A stretch of 64,000 nt of DNA from Dillenia suffruticosa (lineage: Eukaryota; Streptophyta; Magnoliopsida; Dilleniales; Dilleniaceae): positions 6,830,001 to 6,894,000 of the forward strand of contig JAVTVX010000005.1 in assembly GCA_033439265.1 (NCBI GenBank), read 5' to 3'. The notes below the pieces were generated by a model. It saw nothing but the letters and a program-made list of their open reading frames with translations. It had not been told where the DNA came from and made no database searches. The position numbers and the translations under genes were made by a program. Shown piece by piece: positions 49,600 to 62,316 of the stretch; the first letter of the stretch is position 1; each line of letters opens with the position of its first letter.

Positions 49600-50258
49600 A
49601 AGGTTCTTCAGTTTTACCTTCCAAAATGACTTCATTCTCTTCATTAAAGAGCCTTACTTGTAACTTTTTAAAATCGAAAGTAATTGGACTATAATTGTAC
49701 ATCCAATCTACTCCCAATATCACATCCCACCTTCCCAATACTAATATTGTCAGAGTGAATGAAAATTTGTACCTTTGTTTTTTCCATTTCACATTTCTAA
49801 CTATTGCAGTACTCTTGATCTTGCTTCCATCTACTATTTCAGCTTGCAGGAGTTCAGCTAGTTCTGCAGTCAGTTGTAATTCAACCACCCATTTTTCATG
49901 TAAGAAGCTATTTGTACTTCCTGTGTCAATAAGGATAGATACTATCTGCCCTTTTAATGTTCCCTGTAGAGAAACGGTTTGTCTTTGCATTGAGTTAGAT
50001 AAGGCACACAATGATACCTCTAGCGTTTTCTCACAACTGTTATCCATTTCTTCTTTAACAATAGTAGCTTCTTCTTCAGTTCCTTCTTCTGCTGCTAATA
50101 TTAAATTCAAATGTTTGAACTTACATTGATATCCTGGTATAAATTTCTCCCCACACTTGAAGCATAGATTGTTACTTCTCCAATACTGCACTTCTTGTGG
50201 AGATACTCTAGGAAACTTGTTGTTATTGGTATGTTCCCATTGTGGCTTCTTACGTACT
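49600..50258 (-). pseudogene. Gypsy-2 gag end (zinc knuckle) and protease (fossil)
   Basis: A knuckle-like CFKCGEKFIPGYQCK lies near 50165-50120, and the aspartic protease core SILIDTGSTNSFLHEKW near 49950-49900, followed by DVILGVDWMYNYSPITFDF. The gag is cut at 50258 by the insertion of Gypsy-3 and resumes at 62317. Confidence 0.88.
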
Positions 50259-50263
50259 ATTGT

Positions 50264-52645
50264 TGTCACGCCCCAAATCAGGATCGTGAACAACCGCCCG
50301 TTACCCCTGGATGCCGGCTGTATTTTTACAGAAAATCGGGTAGAATCTCCCCATAAATTAGAGGTTTCCCATGTACAATTAAACCTGTATATGCAAAATC
50401 AACTTGTAATTTAAACAAATGGTCATCCCGGCCTCTCAAAAAGCAACAAATTCCATCTCCAAACATCCAGGACAATGCAAGGCTTTATAATTTTCAGCAA
50501 TCCTAGCCACAGACCTCTACTGTCATGCCCAACTAGAGCATGAATAACCGCCACACCGAGCGGACCTAAATTTTACGTAAGGTACACTAATTTTCCCAAG
50601 TAACATTTAAATACATACAATCGCCTCAATGTAAATAGAATATGAGAGTTAAATTATACAATCATCCCAAAATAAGTACATGGTCAACTACGGACCTCTA
50701 TGTCAAGATCTCGCAGGGTCAAAACTAAATTAAGATTTCATATTTCTATTTAAAGTAAATCTCACCGTCGTGAACACCGAATCTGCTCTAAAGTTTGTAA
50801 CGTCGCTCTATCACAATGAACCTGTCTGAGGAGGGAAAAGAGAGGGGTGAGTGTCATGGGAAAATACTCAGTGAGTGGGGGGATAACATCAAGCATAAAT
50901 AGTATGGATGAACCATTGGAGTGTCAAATAGCATTCGAAACAAAAATTTACATTTCGCAACAAAACATGCTATGTTTAGCAATTTGAAATCATTTAATCA
51001 ATCACACGATAACAAGCATATATGCATCCATTTAAAATCAAATAATATCTGAGTGAGCCAAAAATGGTCCTGGCAAAGGTCAACCGTGACCAAGAACAAA
51101 CGCATCGAGGGTTTTATTATACATAAACTTTAAAACGCTCTCTACCCCGACGTTGGCCATGATTTCGCAGGAGCTAACTCATCAACGTGTATAGGACCCC
51201 ACCCGATGCTAGACGGTGGCGTCACACACGTCCTCCCCTTATGTGGGTTCAACCGGTCGCGCCTATAGCTTTTAGAATAAATGACGTTTGCGGATACCTC
51301 CTGCAAAAGCGTATCCGAGTAACCCGTGCCTCTACAAACACCCTTCGTAGTTACGGAATCATCATAATATCACAAAAGGCACAACGTCCCAGGGCACAAC
51401 GTCCCAGGGCACAACGTCCCACAAGTAACATCACATCATCGCATAACTAGTGGGCATCCAACCCACATAGTTCATCAAAAACATTTTAAATTTTCGTACC
51501 AATACGTCTCATCAATTCATTTCAAAACAGCATATCAATGCAACGGTATAAAATGAAATTTATACATTTTCAAGTAATGGCACAATTATTGTTTCATTTC
51601 AAACCATGGATGCATAGTCATTGTAAATATAATTCAAAACACTCCAATAATCACAAAATAGACTTTTAAATTTAATATCATACGTCAAACGAATGCATAA
51701 CAAAGCATGTTTTATTGAAAATACGGCAGAAAACACGTTTTACTATTTTATGCAAGAGATTAGAGTTCCACTCACCTAACTAGGGAGGGTGGTCACTCCC
51801 TATTTTTCAACGACTCTCCAAAAGACAAATCTAATCAAATCATCAAATTTTATATCAATTAAAACCCTAATAAGGGATTTTATCAACAAAATTTATTCAA
51901 ACTTCGAAATGGGTGCATTTCTCTCACCTAGAGTTCCTCGGGTTTCAGACCTAGCTGTCATTCGCCCGTCAGGTTGGTCTAAAACCTGTACAAAAAATGC
52001 AGGTGAGCTCTCGAAGGGAACAGCTGGTCGCGGGTTCACGGGCTGTCACGGGCTTGCTGCTGGTGGGCTGGCGAACTAGCGGGCTGGCCCGCTGGTGGGC
52101 TCGCGGGCTCTCAGCCCGGCTTGCTAGCCACAGCGGGCTTTGCGGGTGGCAGTAGGCTCGTGGGTCAACAATAGGTGCACAGGTCGCAATAGGCCGCGGG
52201 TTGTAGTGGGCCGTGGCTGGACTGGGCCTTGGGCCGCTGGTGGGCTCGCGGCTAGTGGGTTGGCCCGTTCACGGGCTAGGGCTCATGCTCGAACAGAGGG
52301 TCGCGCTGGAACGCGTTGGCGCTCGTGCTGGGGCCGCGCTGGCTCGCGCTGGTGTCGCGCGCAGGTGTCGCGCGCTGGCTCGCTCTGGGTCGCGTGCTTG
52401 GCCGAGCGCTGGCTCGCGCACTAGGCCGCATACTGGCTCACACTGGGTCGCGCGCTGGCTCGTAGGAGATGGCGTGCAAGGCTCGCGATGGCTCGAGGTG
52501 GCAACACTCGCGGGAGGAAGGATCTGCGCAGTGGCGTGCTCGCGGGAGGGCGGCGCTCGTGGCAGGGAGATCGCACTGCGGCTGGGTGAGGTGGCGGAAG
52601 GGAGAGGCCGCGGCGGAGGAGAAAAGAAAGAGAAAAAGAGGAAGA

Positions 52646-52690
<45 letters not shown>

Positions 52691-52763
52691 GGGGAAAAAA
52701 GAGAGATTAAAACTTTTTAGCCCTAATCCAGATTTTTTTTTTTTTTAGTTCTCTGGTGTTACA
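50264..52763 (-). repeat. Gypsy-3 3' LTR
   Basis: 2,500 bp. Contains the conserved hairpin block (50821-50880), a short ACAACGTCCCAGGGC tandem repeat near 51380-51420, a GC minisatellite (52010-52490) and a GA tract (52640-52687). The adjoining polypurine tract reads AGGGGGTTAGAAAA on the minus strand. Confidence 0.92.
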
Positions 52764-52799
52764 TTTTCTAACCCCCTAAAATCATATTTCGTTCTCGAA

Positions 52800-53880
52800 A
52801 CCAAAAGAGGACTAAGCTGCAAATAAATGGGGGTATTGTCTCCTCATAGTCTCCTCGGGCTCCAGGTCTCCTCCTCGACCTGATCACTCCTCCACAAAAC
52901 TTTGACCAACGAAACTTCCTTACTCCGCAGCTTTTTGACCTGTCGATCTAGAATAGCCACGGGCTGAACTAGAAGACTAAGGTCCTCTCGTAACTCAAGA
53001 GGTGGAGGCTCAAATACATGAGAAGGATCGGTCAAGTATTTCCTGAGTACTGAGACATGGAATACGTCGTGAATACGGGAGAGTTCATCTGGCAGTTTCA
53101 ATCTATATGCCACACTTCCGACCCTCTCAAGGATACGGAAGGGCCCAATATATATAGGGCTCAACTTGCCCCACTACCTGAACCATATAACTCCCTTCCA
53201 AGGAGATATTCTCAAGAAAACCATATCTCCCGTAGCAAACTCAAGAGGTCGCCGCCTACGATCAACATACGTCTTCTGTCTGTCCTGGGTGGCTTGCATT
53301 CGCTAACGGATAAGCTTAATTTTATCCTTTGTTTGCTCAATCAACTCAACGCTGCTGAGACGTCGCTCTTCTACCTCATCCCAGCATATCGGGGTGCGGC
53401 ACTTCCTGCCATACAGTGTCTCATACGGGGGCATCCTTATACTTGCCTGATAACTGTTATTATATGCGAATTCGACCAGTGAAAAGTATCGATCCCAACT
53501 ACGCCGGAAATCCATCACACAAGCCCTCAGCATGTCCTCAAGGGTCTGAATGGTCCTCTCAGACTGGCTGTCCGTCTGAGAATGATATGTCGTGCTGAAA
53601 TTTAATCTAGTACCCAATGCCTCCTGTAACTTGGGCCAAAACCTAGATGTGAATCTGGGGTCCCTATCTGAAACAATCGACACGGGCACCCCGTGAAGTC
53701 GAACTATGGTATCAATGCAGAGACGTGCCAGCGCCTCTAAAGAATAGTCACCGCGGATAGGGATGAAATGTGCAGATTTGGTGAGTCGATCGACAGTCAC
53801 CCAAATCGCATCATGTCGTGTAGAAGTCCACGGCAACCCCATCACGAAGTCCATAGTAATATACTCTCATTTCCACTAAA
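52800..53880 (-). pseudogene. Gypsy-3 integrase core and chromodomain-like tail (fossil)
   Basis: DDE words [33 protein letters not shown] and [16 protein letters not shown]. Then YIGPFRILERVGSVAYRLKL, IHDVFHVSVLRKYL and the chromodomain-like AILDRQVKKLRSKEVSLVK with VLWRSDQVEEETW. Lies between the solo LTR and the polypurine tract. Confidence 0.88.
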
Positions 53881-53897
53881 TGTAACACCATAAAGAG

Positions 53898-53934
<37 letters not shown>

Positions 53935-54001
53935 AACAACAACAACAACAACAACAAAATCGGGATTGGGGCTAAAAAAAGCCCCAATTCTCTCTTTTTC
54001 C

Positions 54002-54062
<61 letters not shown>

Positions 54063-56518
54063 CTCTCCCTCCAGCCACCCACCGCGACTGCTCCACCTTC
54101 CTCCCGCGATCGCCGCCGTTGCAGCGCCTCCTCCCTCCTCACGTGAGCGCGCAATCAGCCCGTGAGCAGCGCTTCACCTCCTGCACAGCGCGCACTCTTG
54201 CGATCTCCCGTGAGCAGCGCTCGACCCAGCGCAAGCCAGCGCGCGACCCAGCGCGAGCGCGCCCCAACTTGCGCGCCCCTGCGCCAGCACAGTGCGCACA
54301 GCACGCAACCTGTCTGCGCGAGCGCGCACACCTCACAACGCTCGATCCTGTCGCGAGCGCACGTCTCAGCTCACGAGAGCGCGATCCAGCTCGCGAGCGT
54401 GAGCCCTAGCCCGTGAACGGGCCAACCCACCAACCGCGAGCCCACCAGCGGCCCAAGGCCCAGTCCAACCGTAGCCCACTGCAACCCGCGGCCTATTGCG
54501 GCCCATGCACCCATTGTCGACACACCAGCCCACTGCGGCCCGCGAAGCCCACTGCGGCCCGCGAAGCCCACTGCGGCCAACAGGCCGGGCTGAGAGCTCA
54601 CGAGCCTACCAACAGGCCAGCCCGCCAGCCCGCCAGCCCACCAGCCATGAGCCCGTGACAGCCGACAAGCCTGCCACCAGCTGTTCTTTTCGAGAGCTCA
54701 CCTGCATTTTCTGTACTGCAGGTAACGACTATAATTGGTTGGAGTTCTAGGGTTTGGTAGAAATTTAATTGTTACTAAGATATTTAAAATTTGGAAATAT
54801 TACAGGTTTTAGACCAACCCGACGGGCGAACGACAGCTAGGTCTGAAACCCGAGGAACCCTAGGTGAGAGAAATGCGCCCACTTCGAAATTTGAATAAAT
54901 TTTGTTGATAAAATCCCTTATTAGGGTTTTAATTGATATAAAAATTGATAATTTGATTAGATTTGTCTTTTGGTGACTCGTTGAAAAATAGAGAGTGACC
55001 ACCGTCCCTAGATATGTGAGTGGAACTGTAATCTCTTGCATAAAATAGTAAAACGTGTTTTCTGTCGTGTTTTCGATAAAACATACTTTTGATATGCATT
55101 GATCTGATGTATGATATTGAATTTCAAAACCGTTTTGTGATTATTGGAGTGTCTTAAAATATGTTTACGATGACTATGTATCCATGGTTTAAAATGAAAA
55201 CAAAACTTGTGTCATTACTTGAAAATTGATAAATTTCTTTTTCTATCGTTGCGTTAATATACTGTTTTGAAATGATTTGATGAAACGTATTGGCACGCAG
55301 ACTTGAAATGCTTTGATGAAATATGTGGGTCGGATGCCCACTAGTTTTGCGATGATATGATTTTACTTGTGGGACGTTGTGCCCTGAGACATTGTGGCCT
55401 TGTGATACTTTGGGACGTTGTGCTCTTGTGATACTATGATGATTCCGTAGCTACGAAGACGTTTGTAGAGGCACGGGTTGCCCGGATATGCATTTGCAGG
55501 AGGTATCCGCAAACGTCATTTATTCTAAAGGCTATAGGCGCGGCCGGTTGAACCCTCGTAGGGGGAGGACGTGTGTGACGCCACCGTCTAGCACTGCGCG
55601 GTCCTATACACGTTGATGAGTTAGTCTCAGCGAACTCATGGCCAACGTCGGGGTAGAGAGCGTTTTAAAGTCTATGCATAATAAAACCCCCGATATATCT
55701 ATCCTTGGTCACGGTTAACCTTTGCCAGGACCATTTTTGGCTCGCTCTGATATTACTTGATTTTAAATGGATGCATATATGTTTATTATCGTGTGATTGA
55801 TTAAATGATTTCAAATTGTTAAACATATCATGTTTTGCCGCGAAATATAAATTTTTGTTTTAAATGATGTTATTTGGCACTCCAATTGTTCACCCATGCT
55901 ATTTATGCTTGATATTATCCCCCTCACTCACTGAGTATCTTTCCATGAAACTCACCCCTCTCTTTTCCCTCCTCAGACAGGTTTATTGTGATAGAGCGAC
56001 GTTACAGGCTCTAGAGCGGAGTTGGTATTTCTGACGGTGAGATTTACTTTTAATTTAGTTTCGACCCTGTAAGGTCTTGACATTGAGATTCGTAATTGGT
56101 CGTGTACTTATTTTGGAATAACTGTATAATTTAACTCTCATACTTTATTTGCATTGAGGCGATTATACGCATTTAAATGTTACTTGAGAAAATTATGGTT
56201 TATAAGATAAAAGTTAGGTCCACTTGATGTAGCGGTTGTTCATGCTCTAGTTGGGTATGACAGTAGAGGTCTGTGGATAGAACTGCAAGAAACTTGTAGC
56301 CTTGCGTTGTTCTGGATGCTGGCGGTGGTGTTTATTAATTTTGGAGAGGCCGAGATGGCCATTTGTTTACAGTACAGGTTGATTTTGATAATACAGGTTT
56401 AATTGTACACGGGAAATCTTTGATTTATGGGGAGATTCTGCCCGATTTTCTATAAAAAATACAGCCGGCATCTAGGGGCAACAGGCGACTATTCACGATC
56501 CCGGTTTGGGGCGTGACA
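53881..56518 (+). mobile_element. Solo LTR of the Gypsy-3 family inside Gypsy-3 integrase, opposite orientation
   Basis: Reads TGTAACACCA..GGGGCGTGACA on the plus strand, the reverse complement of the surrounding element's LTRs. Flanks CTAAA (53876-53880) and CTTAG (56519-56523) are an imperfect five-base target duplication. Features in order are an A run with AAC repeats (53898-53957), a TC tract (54008-54060), a GC minisatellite (54180-54660) and the conserved hairpin/pyrimidine block (55921-55985). Length 2,638 bp with no interior, so a solo LTR. Confidence 0.9.
53898..54062. repeat. Microsatellite cluster: A run, (AAC)n, (TC)n
   Basis: About 33 A, then AAC repeats, then after 40 bp a TC tract of about 50 bp. 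It lies in the U3 start of the solo LTR. ORFs made of S/L or R/E repeats over it are artefacts. Confidence 0.9.
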
Positions 56519-57330
56519 CTTAGGAATGGGAAGAGGCTGCAGTGTGCCCGCTAGACGTTGATGCTCGGTCTTCACCTGCTGGCACACCAAGCATCGTGCC
56601 ACAAACTCTGCTATATCCCTCTTCATGACTGACCACCAATAGCTACCTCTGATGGTCCGGTATATCTTTGTACCCCCGGGATGCATAGCATATGCAAAAG
56701 AATGTGCTTCCTCAAGGATAGCACGTCGAAGATCACTATCAGCTGGGACACACACTCTGTCTCTGAATACCATGATTCCATCATCACGGACTCTGAAGTC
56801 TCCGCCCTCAACTCTGCGGACTCTATCTACAAAACCCTGAATCTCCTTATCTGTACTTTGGAGCTCTCTGATACAGTCGAACAAAGTCGGCCTGACCTCA
56901 AATCTAGCCAGTAAGCCTCCCCAATCATCGTTAGTCAAACTGACTCCTAAGGCTTAGAGTCCCACTAAACAAGAAAGTAGGCTTTCTCTGTCGACTGTGA
57001 GGATGATACTGACTTCCGACTCAAGGCATCTGCTACAACATTCGCTTTGCCCGGATGATAGTCAATAATGAGGTCATAATCTTTGAGGAGTTCTAACCAT
57101 CTCTTCTGTCTCAAATTCAGCTCCTTTTGGGTAAATTGATATTTCAAACTCATGTGATCTATAAATACCCTGCAGGTCACCTCATAAAGATAATGTCGCC
57201 ATATCTTCAATGCAAAAACTATGGCTGCCAACTTCAAATCATGTGTCGGGTAATTAACATCGTGTTTCTTCAGCTGTCGCGAGGCATATGCAATAACCCA
57301 TCCATCCTATATTAGAACACAACCAATCCC
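56519..57330 (-). pseudogene. Gypsy-3 RNase H end and integrase front (fossil)
   Basis: RNase H end [18 protein letters not shown] and [20 protein letters not shown], then [17 protein letters not shown]. The integrase zinc domain follows (H-PGGTKIYRTIRGSYWW; CLVCQQVK). The sequence reaches the solo LTR at 56518 and continues beyond it at 53880. Confidence 0.88.
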
Positions 57331-57399
57331 TATCGGATAACATCACTGTACACTATATATTCCCGACTACTAGTGGGAATGGCTAAAATAGGAGCGGAT

Positions 57400-58830
57400 G
57401 TCAACCGTTGTTTGAGCTCCTAGAAGCTCGCCACACAACGATCATCCAAAACAAACTTGACCCCCTTCTGGGTCAATCTCGACAATGGAGCAGCTATCCG
57501 GGAGAATCCCTCTACAAATCTGTGATAATACCCAGCCAAATCGAGAAAACTACAAATCTCAGTAACTGTTTGTGGCTGCTCACACTTCACTATAACCTCA
57601 ACCTTCCGCGGATCAACATAAATACCTTCCGCGAAAATAATATATACCAAGAATCCAATTTGTCTCAATCAAAACTCACATTTCGAGAATTTGGCATATA
57701 ACTGCTTCTCACGGAGTATCTGCAATACCACCCGAAGGTGCTCAACATGATCTTCATCACTCCGTGAATATATCAAGATGTCATCAATGAATACGATGAT
57801 GAACCGATCCAAATAGTCGTGAAAAACTCGATTCATCAAATCCATGAAAGCAGTTGGGGCATTAGTCAGCCCAAATGGTATGACTAGAAACTCGTAATGG
57901 CCGTATCGGGTGCGAAAAGCTGTCTTCGGCACATCTTTGGCCCGAATTCTCAACTAATGATAACCCAAACGGAGATTAATCTTAGAGAAAACCCTGGCTC
58001 CCTGCAGCTGATCAAACAAATCATCTATACGTGGCAGGGGATATCTGTTTTTTATGGTGGCTTTATTCAATTGTCTGTAATCCACACAAATCCGAAATGT
58101 ACCATCCTTTTTCTTTACAAACAGCACCAGAGCGCCCCAAGGTGAGGTGCTCGGGCGAATAAACCCTTTGTCCAAAAGTTCCTGTAACTGAGTTTTAAGC
58201 TCTCTCAGTTTAGCAGGCGCCATTCTGTATGGCGGAATAGAAATAAAATTGGTCCCGATCCTACATCAATCTCGAAATCGAACTCCCGAACTAGTGATAA
58301 TCTGGGATGCTCCCCGGGGAACACAATTAAAAATTCCTGCACCAAAAGGACATCTTCAAGCCTCGATCCCTCAACGGTGGTGTTGACAACATAAGCTAGA
58401 TAAGCCGCACAACCATGGCGTACCAAGCGTCTGGCCTTCATAATAGAGATAATACTGCGGGGCAATACTCGTCTCTCGCCCCGGAATACTAACGGTGGCT
58501 GCTTGAACCTCCTAAACTCAACCTCCTTCGTGAAACAATGCACGGAAACCCGGTATAAACTCAGTCAATCCATCCCTAGGATGGCATCAAATCCGTGATA
58601 GAGAGCGGAATTAGATTTGCTTCTAATATCACCTCCCCAATACTGACCTCACAGCCCCTATAGACTGTATCTCGAATGATATGTTTGTCAAGAGGAGTGA
58701 CTACCATAATCTCCTCATCAAGTGGTGAGAGAGGTTTATCAGAATGGCAAGCGAACATGTCGCTCACATAAAAAAAATTCGAACCGGTATCTATGAGAAT
58801 ACGGGCGTCGATACCGAATATTCGCATGGT
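57400..58830 (-). pseudogene. Gypsy-3 protease and reverse transcriptase (fossil)
   Basis: Protease core RILIDTGSNFFYVSDMFA at 58800-58750. RT words: [60 protein letters not shown] and [16 protein letters not shown]. The order matches Gypsy-1 closely. Confidence 0.88.
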
Positions 58831-58989
58831 ACCTAAAAGTAAAAGAAATCAACAGAATTTAAAATGCAAAAAAAAAAAGTGAACGAATATTTATATATAT
58901 CAAACTAGTTAAGTTTCGAAAGTTTTAACTAATCAAAACTATACATCGACATCAAAATATACAAAAAAAAATCATACATAAAGTATAAC

Positions 58990-60460
58990 AAAAGTACTAC
59001 ACTGAGGGGTCTGCGGAAGGATTACCCATAATAATATCAGGGTTTGTCTGTGCATCCTTCTGTGTCATCACAAACACACAAGCCTGGGCCGTAGGCTGCT
59101 GTCGTGACGATCTTGGCACTGTATTACTCCTAGCTGCAGTCCGAGGAGCAGTAAGAGCTGAGTGTGCAGGTGCCCCCTGCTGGCCTATGCCAGACGTACC
59201 AGTACAACTCTGCAAAGTCGATCCTCCTTAACCTAAATCGGGGCAGACACTCCTAACATGACCTTGCTTCCCATACCGGAAGCAAGTAACCGATACTCTA
59301 CATGCCCCAAAGGTATGGTGGCTACTGCATCTATGGCAGAAGGGCGGTTTTTGTGTAATAGACCGTGTAGAGCCACTAGGGGATGGTGTCCCAAAACCCT
59401 ATGGTCGAGGTCCCTGTCCTGGTGCTGCTGGTCTGAAACTAGAAAAACCTTTCAAATATCCAGAACCTCTACCCCTCTGCGACGACTGTCCACCCTATGA
59501 CCCAGTCTTCCTCTTCTGGTGACTCTCCCTCTGTCTAGCCTCTGCTCGGACGGTCTCTTCCGCCCGATATGCTGAATCAATCACATCTGATAATGTAAAA
59601 GAGGGAGTCACCGTCATATACTTCCTGATGCTCAATTGAAGGCCATCTTCAAACTTGAACCTCATCTGAGCCGGTGCAGCCATATCGGGGACAAAGGCCG
59701 CTAGTCGTCTAAGCTCAGCCTCGTACTCTGAAACTGACCTCGTCTCCTGGCGCAAGTATAGGAACTCCATCCTCATCCGGTCCTGCTGGAACGGGGTAAA
59801 GTACCTGCGGTCGAACTCTCATAAAAAGTCCTCCCACCGTAGGGTTTGAGTAGCACTATCACGGATAGCCTCCCACCACGAGAGAGCATCTCCGTCGAGG
59901 AGTCTCTTAGCAACTCTCAATCTGAGCTCCTCTGACAACCCCAAATCCGTAAGGATCCTACGAATCCTGTTGATCCAGTGTTTCGCCGCTACTGTATCAC
60001 TGGATCCTGAAAAGTCTATGCATCCGAGTTGTCAAGACTCTTTCACCAACTGAGTGAGCTCGTGGATGTGCCTCAAAGTAACCGACATCTCATCGATCAG
60101 AGTAGAAACGGAAGGGCCAGCCACCGAATGAGGAATCAGTGCCGAAGGAGCAGGTACGGCAACATGTGCGGTCGCTGGAGTCTGTAGTGGAGGCGGTGGC
60201 ATCTGCGCCCCATATCTACTGTACCACTCCTACCACTGCCTCAAGACATCGAGTGGTGGTGGAGGAATCTCGGCTGTAATAGCCGGTGGAGGTACTGGGG
60301 GTAGCGCTGGTGAGCGTGCTAGAGTAGAGGAACCAACCTCCTGTACTCGTGGCGCCTCAGGTGCCCTAAATGTATCAGGCACTGTAAGACCCTCAAGTGA
60401 GGTGAATCTAGCACCCCTCCTATCACGTCTAGGTGGCATAATTCTGCGAAAAGAATACAT
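58990..60460 (-). pseudogene. Gypsy-3 gag (fossil)
   Basis: Front end MPPRRDRRGARFTSLEG near 60440 resembles the MPPRRK start of Gypsy-1 gag. A gag domain piece (MRMEFLYLRQETRSVSEYEA; LRRLAAFVPDMA; FKFEDGLQLSIRKYM) follows at 59776-59495. A zinc-knuckle-like region lies near 59330-59240, and a Q/A-rich tail after it. Broken. Confidence 0.82.
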
Positions 60461-60717
60461 TGTTATTAAATAGAAATCAAGAGTTAGGGTTAGTTGCTCT
60501 GTAACTAACCCCTTAAAAAAATGAACTATAATTCAAAGCATTTGAATGCAAAATAACGAGTTAGAAGCGTTATGTATCCAACGCCATAATCTAAAAGCAC
60601 TTATATGTCTATGGCCAAGTTTGAGACTTTAAATGACTGTATGAAACTTTCTAATACATTGAGAACTTTTCATATACTTGGGAAAACTCTTACGACTATC
60701 TTTTCTCTAACCTAGTC

Positions 60718-60730
60718 GCTATGATACCAA
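60718..60730 (-). other. Gypsy-3 primer-binding site
   Basis: Minus strand TTGGTATCATAGC, one base from the usual initiator-Met-tRNA match, six bases from the LTR as in Gypsy-1. Confidence 0.8.
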
Positions 60731-60736
60731 TAAAAC

Positions 60737-62316
60737 TGTCACGCCCCAAATCGGGATAGTAAACAGCCACCTGTTGCTCCTGGATGCCGGGTGTATTTTT
60801 ACAGAAAATCGGACAAAATTTTCCCATAAATCGGAAGTTTCTCATGTACAATTAAACCTGTATATGCAAAATCAACATGTAATTTAAACAAATGGTCATT
60901 CCGGCCTCTCAAAAAGTAACAAATTTCATCTCCAAACATCCAGGATAACGCAAGACTTTATAATTTCCAACAATCCTACTCACAGACCTATACTGTCATG
61001 CCCAACTAGAGCATGAACAGCCGCCACACCGAGCGGCCCTAAATTTTATGTAAGGTACACTAATTTTCCCAAGTAACATTCAAATATATACAATCGCAAC
61101 GGTATAAAATGAAATTTATACATTTTCAAGTAATGGCACAATTATTGTTTCATTTCAAACCATGGATGCAAAGTCATTGTAAATATAATTCAAGACACTC
61201 CAATAATCACAAAACAGATTTTTAAATTTAATATCATACGTCAAACGAATGCATATCAAAGCATGTTTTATCGAAAACACGGCAGAAAACACGTTTTACT
61301 ATTTTATGCAAGAGATTAGAGTCTCACTCACCTATTTAGGGAGGGTTGTCACTCCCTATTTTTCAACGACTCTCCAAAAGACAAATCTAATCAAATCGTC
61401 AAATTTTATATCAATTAAAACCCTAATAAGGGATTTTATCAACAAAATTTATTCAAACTTCGAAATAGATGCATTTCTCTCACCTAGGGTTTCTCGAGTT
61501 TCAGACCTAGCTATCGTTCACCCGTCGGGTTGGTTTAAAACTTGTAATATTTCCAAATTTCAAATATATTAGCAACAACTAAATTCCTAACATCAAACCC
61601 TAGAATTTCAACCAATTATAGTCGTTACCTGTAGTACAGAAAATGCAGGTGAGCTCTCGAAGGGAACAGCTGGTCGCGGGCTAGCGGGTCGTTATGGGCT
61701 CGCGGCCGGCGGGCTAGCGGGCTAGCGGGCTGGCCCGCTGGTGGGCTCGCGGGCTCTCAGCCCGGCTGCTGGCCGCAGCGGGCTTCGCCGGCCGTAGTGG
61801 GCTCGTGGATCAACAATAGGTGCACTGGCCGCAATAGGCCGCGGGTTGCAGTGGGCCACGGCTGGACTGGGCCTTGGGCCGCTAGTGGGCTCGCGGCTGG
61901 TGGGCTGGCCCATTCACGGGCTAGGGCTCACGCTCGCACAGAGGGTAGCGCTGGAGCGCGCTGGGGTCGCGCTGGCTCGTGCAGGTGTCACGGGCTGGCT
62001 TGCACACTGGCTCGCGGGAGATTTCACGCAAGGCTCGTGATGGCTCGAGGCGGCAGCGCTCACGGGAGGAAGGATCTGCGCAGTGGCATGCTCACGGGAA
62101 GGCGGCGCCCGCAGTAGGGAGGTCGCGCTGCGGCTGGGTGAGGTGGCGGAAGGGAGAGGCCGCGCGGAGGAGAAAGCAGCGGCAGAGGAGAAGAGAAAGA
62201 GAGAAAGAGGGAGAGAGAGAGAGAGAGAGAGAGAAATGGGGAAAAAAGAGAGATTATGGCTTTTTAGCCCTAATCCAGATTTTTTTTTTTTTTTTTTTTA
62301 GTTCTCTGGTGTTACA
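60737..62316 (-). repeat. Gypsy-3 5' LTR (shorter copy)
   Basis: 1,580 bp, same ends as the partner. It retains the GC minisatellite and GA tract but not the conserved hairpin block present in the longer copy. Confidence 0.9.

Larger units (their letters stand above)
50264..62316 (-). mobile_element. Gypsy-3: Tekay-like chromovirus inserted in Gypsy-2 gag
   Basis: Flanked by perfect ATTGT repeats (50259-50263, 62317-62321). The LTRs begin TGTCACGCCCC and end GGTGTTACA. Reading leftward it has a primer site, gag, protease, RT, RNase H, integrase and a chromodomain-like tail, and a polypurine tract before the left LTR. Total span is 12,053 bp, of which 2,638 bp are a solo LTR inserted in its integrase. 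The two LTRs differ in length (2.50 and 1.58 kb). The coding region is broken in about ten or more places. Gypsy-1 is a related but distinct family. Confidence 0.92.

Noticed and set aside
49695-50129. 144-codon plus-strand ORF, cysteine and serine rich
   Set aside because: Antisense to the Gypsy-2 protease region, whose motifs are clear on the other strand.
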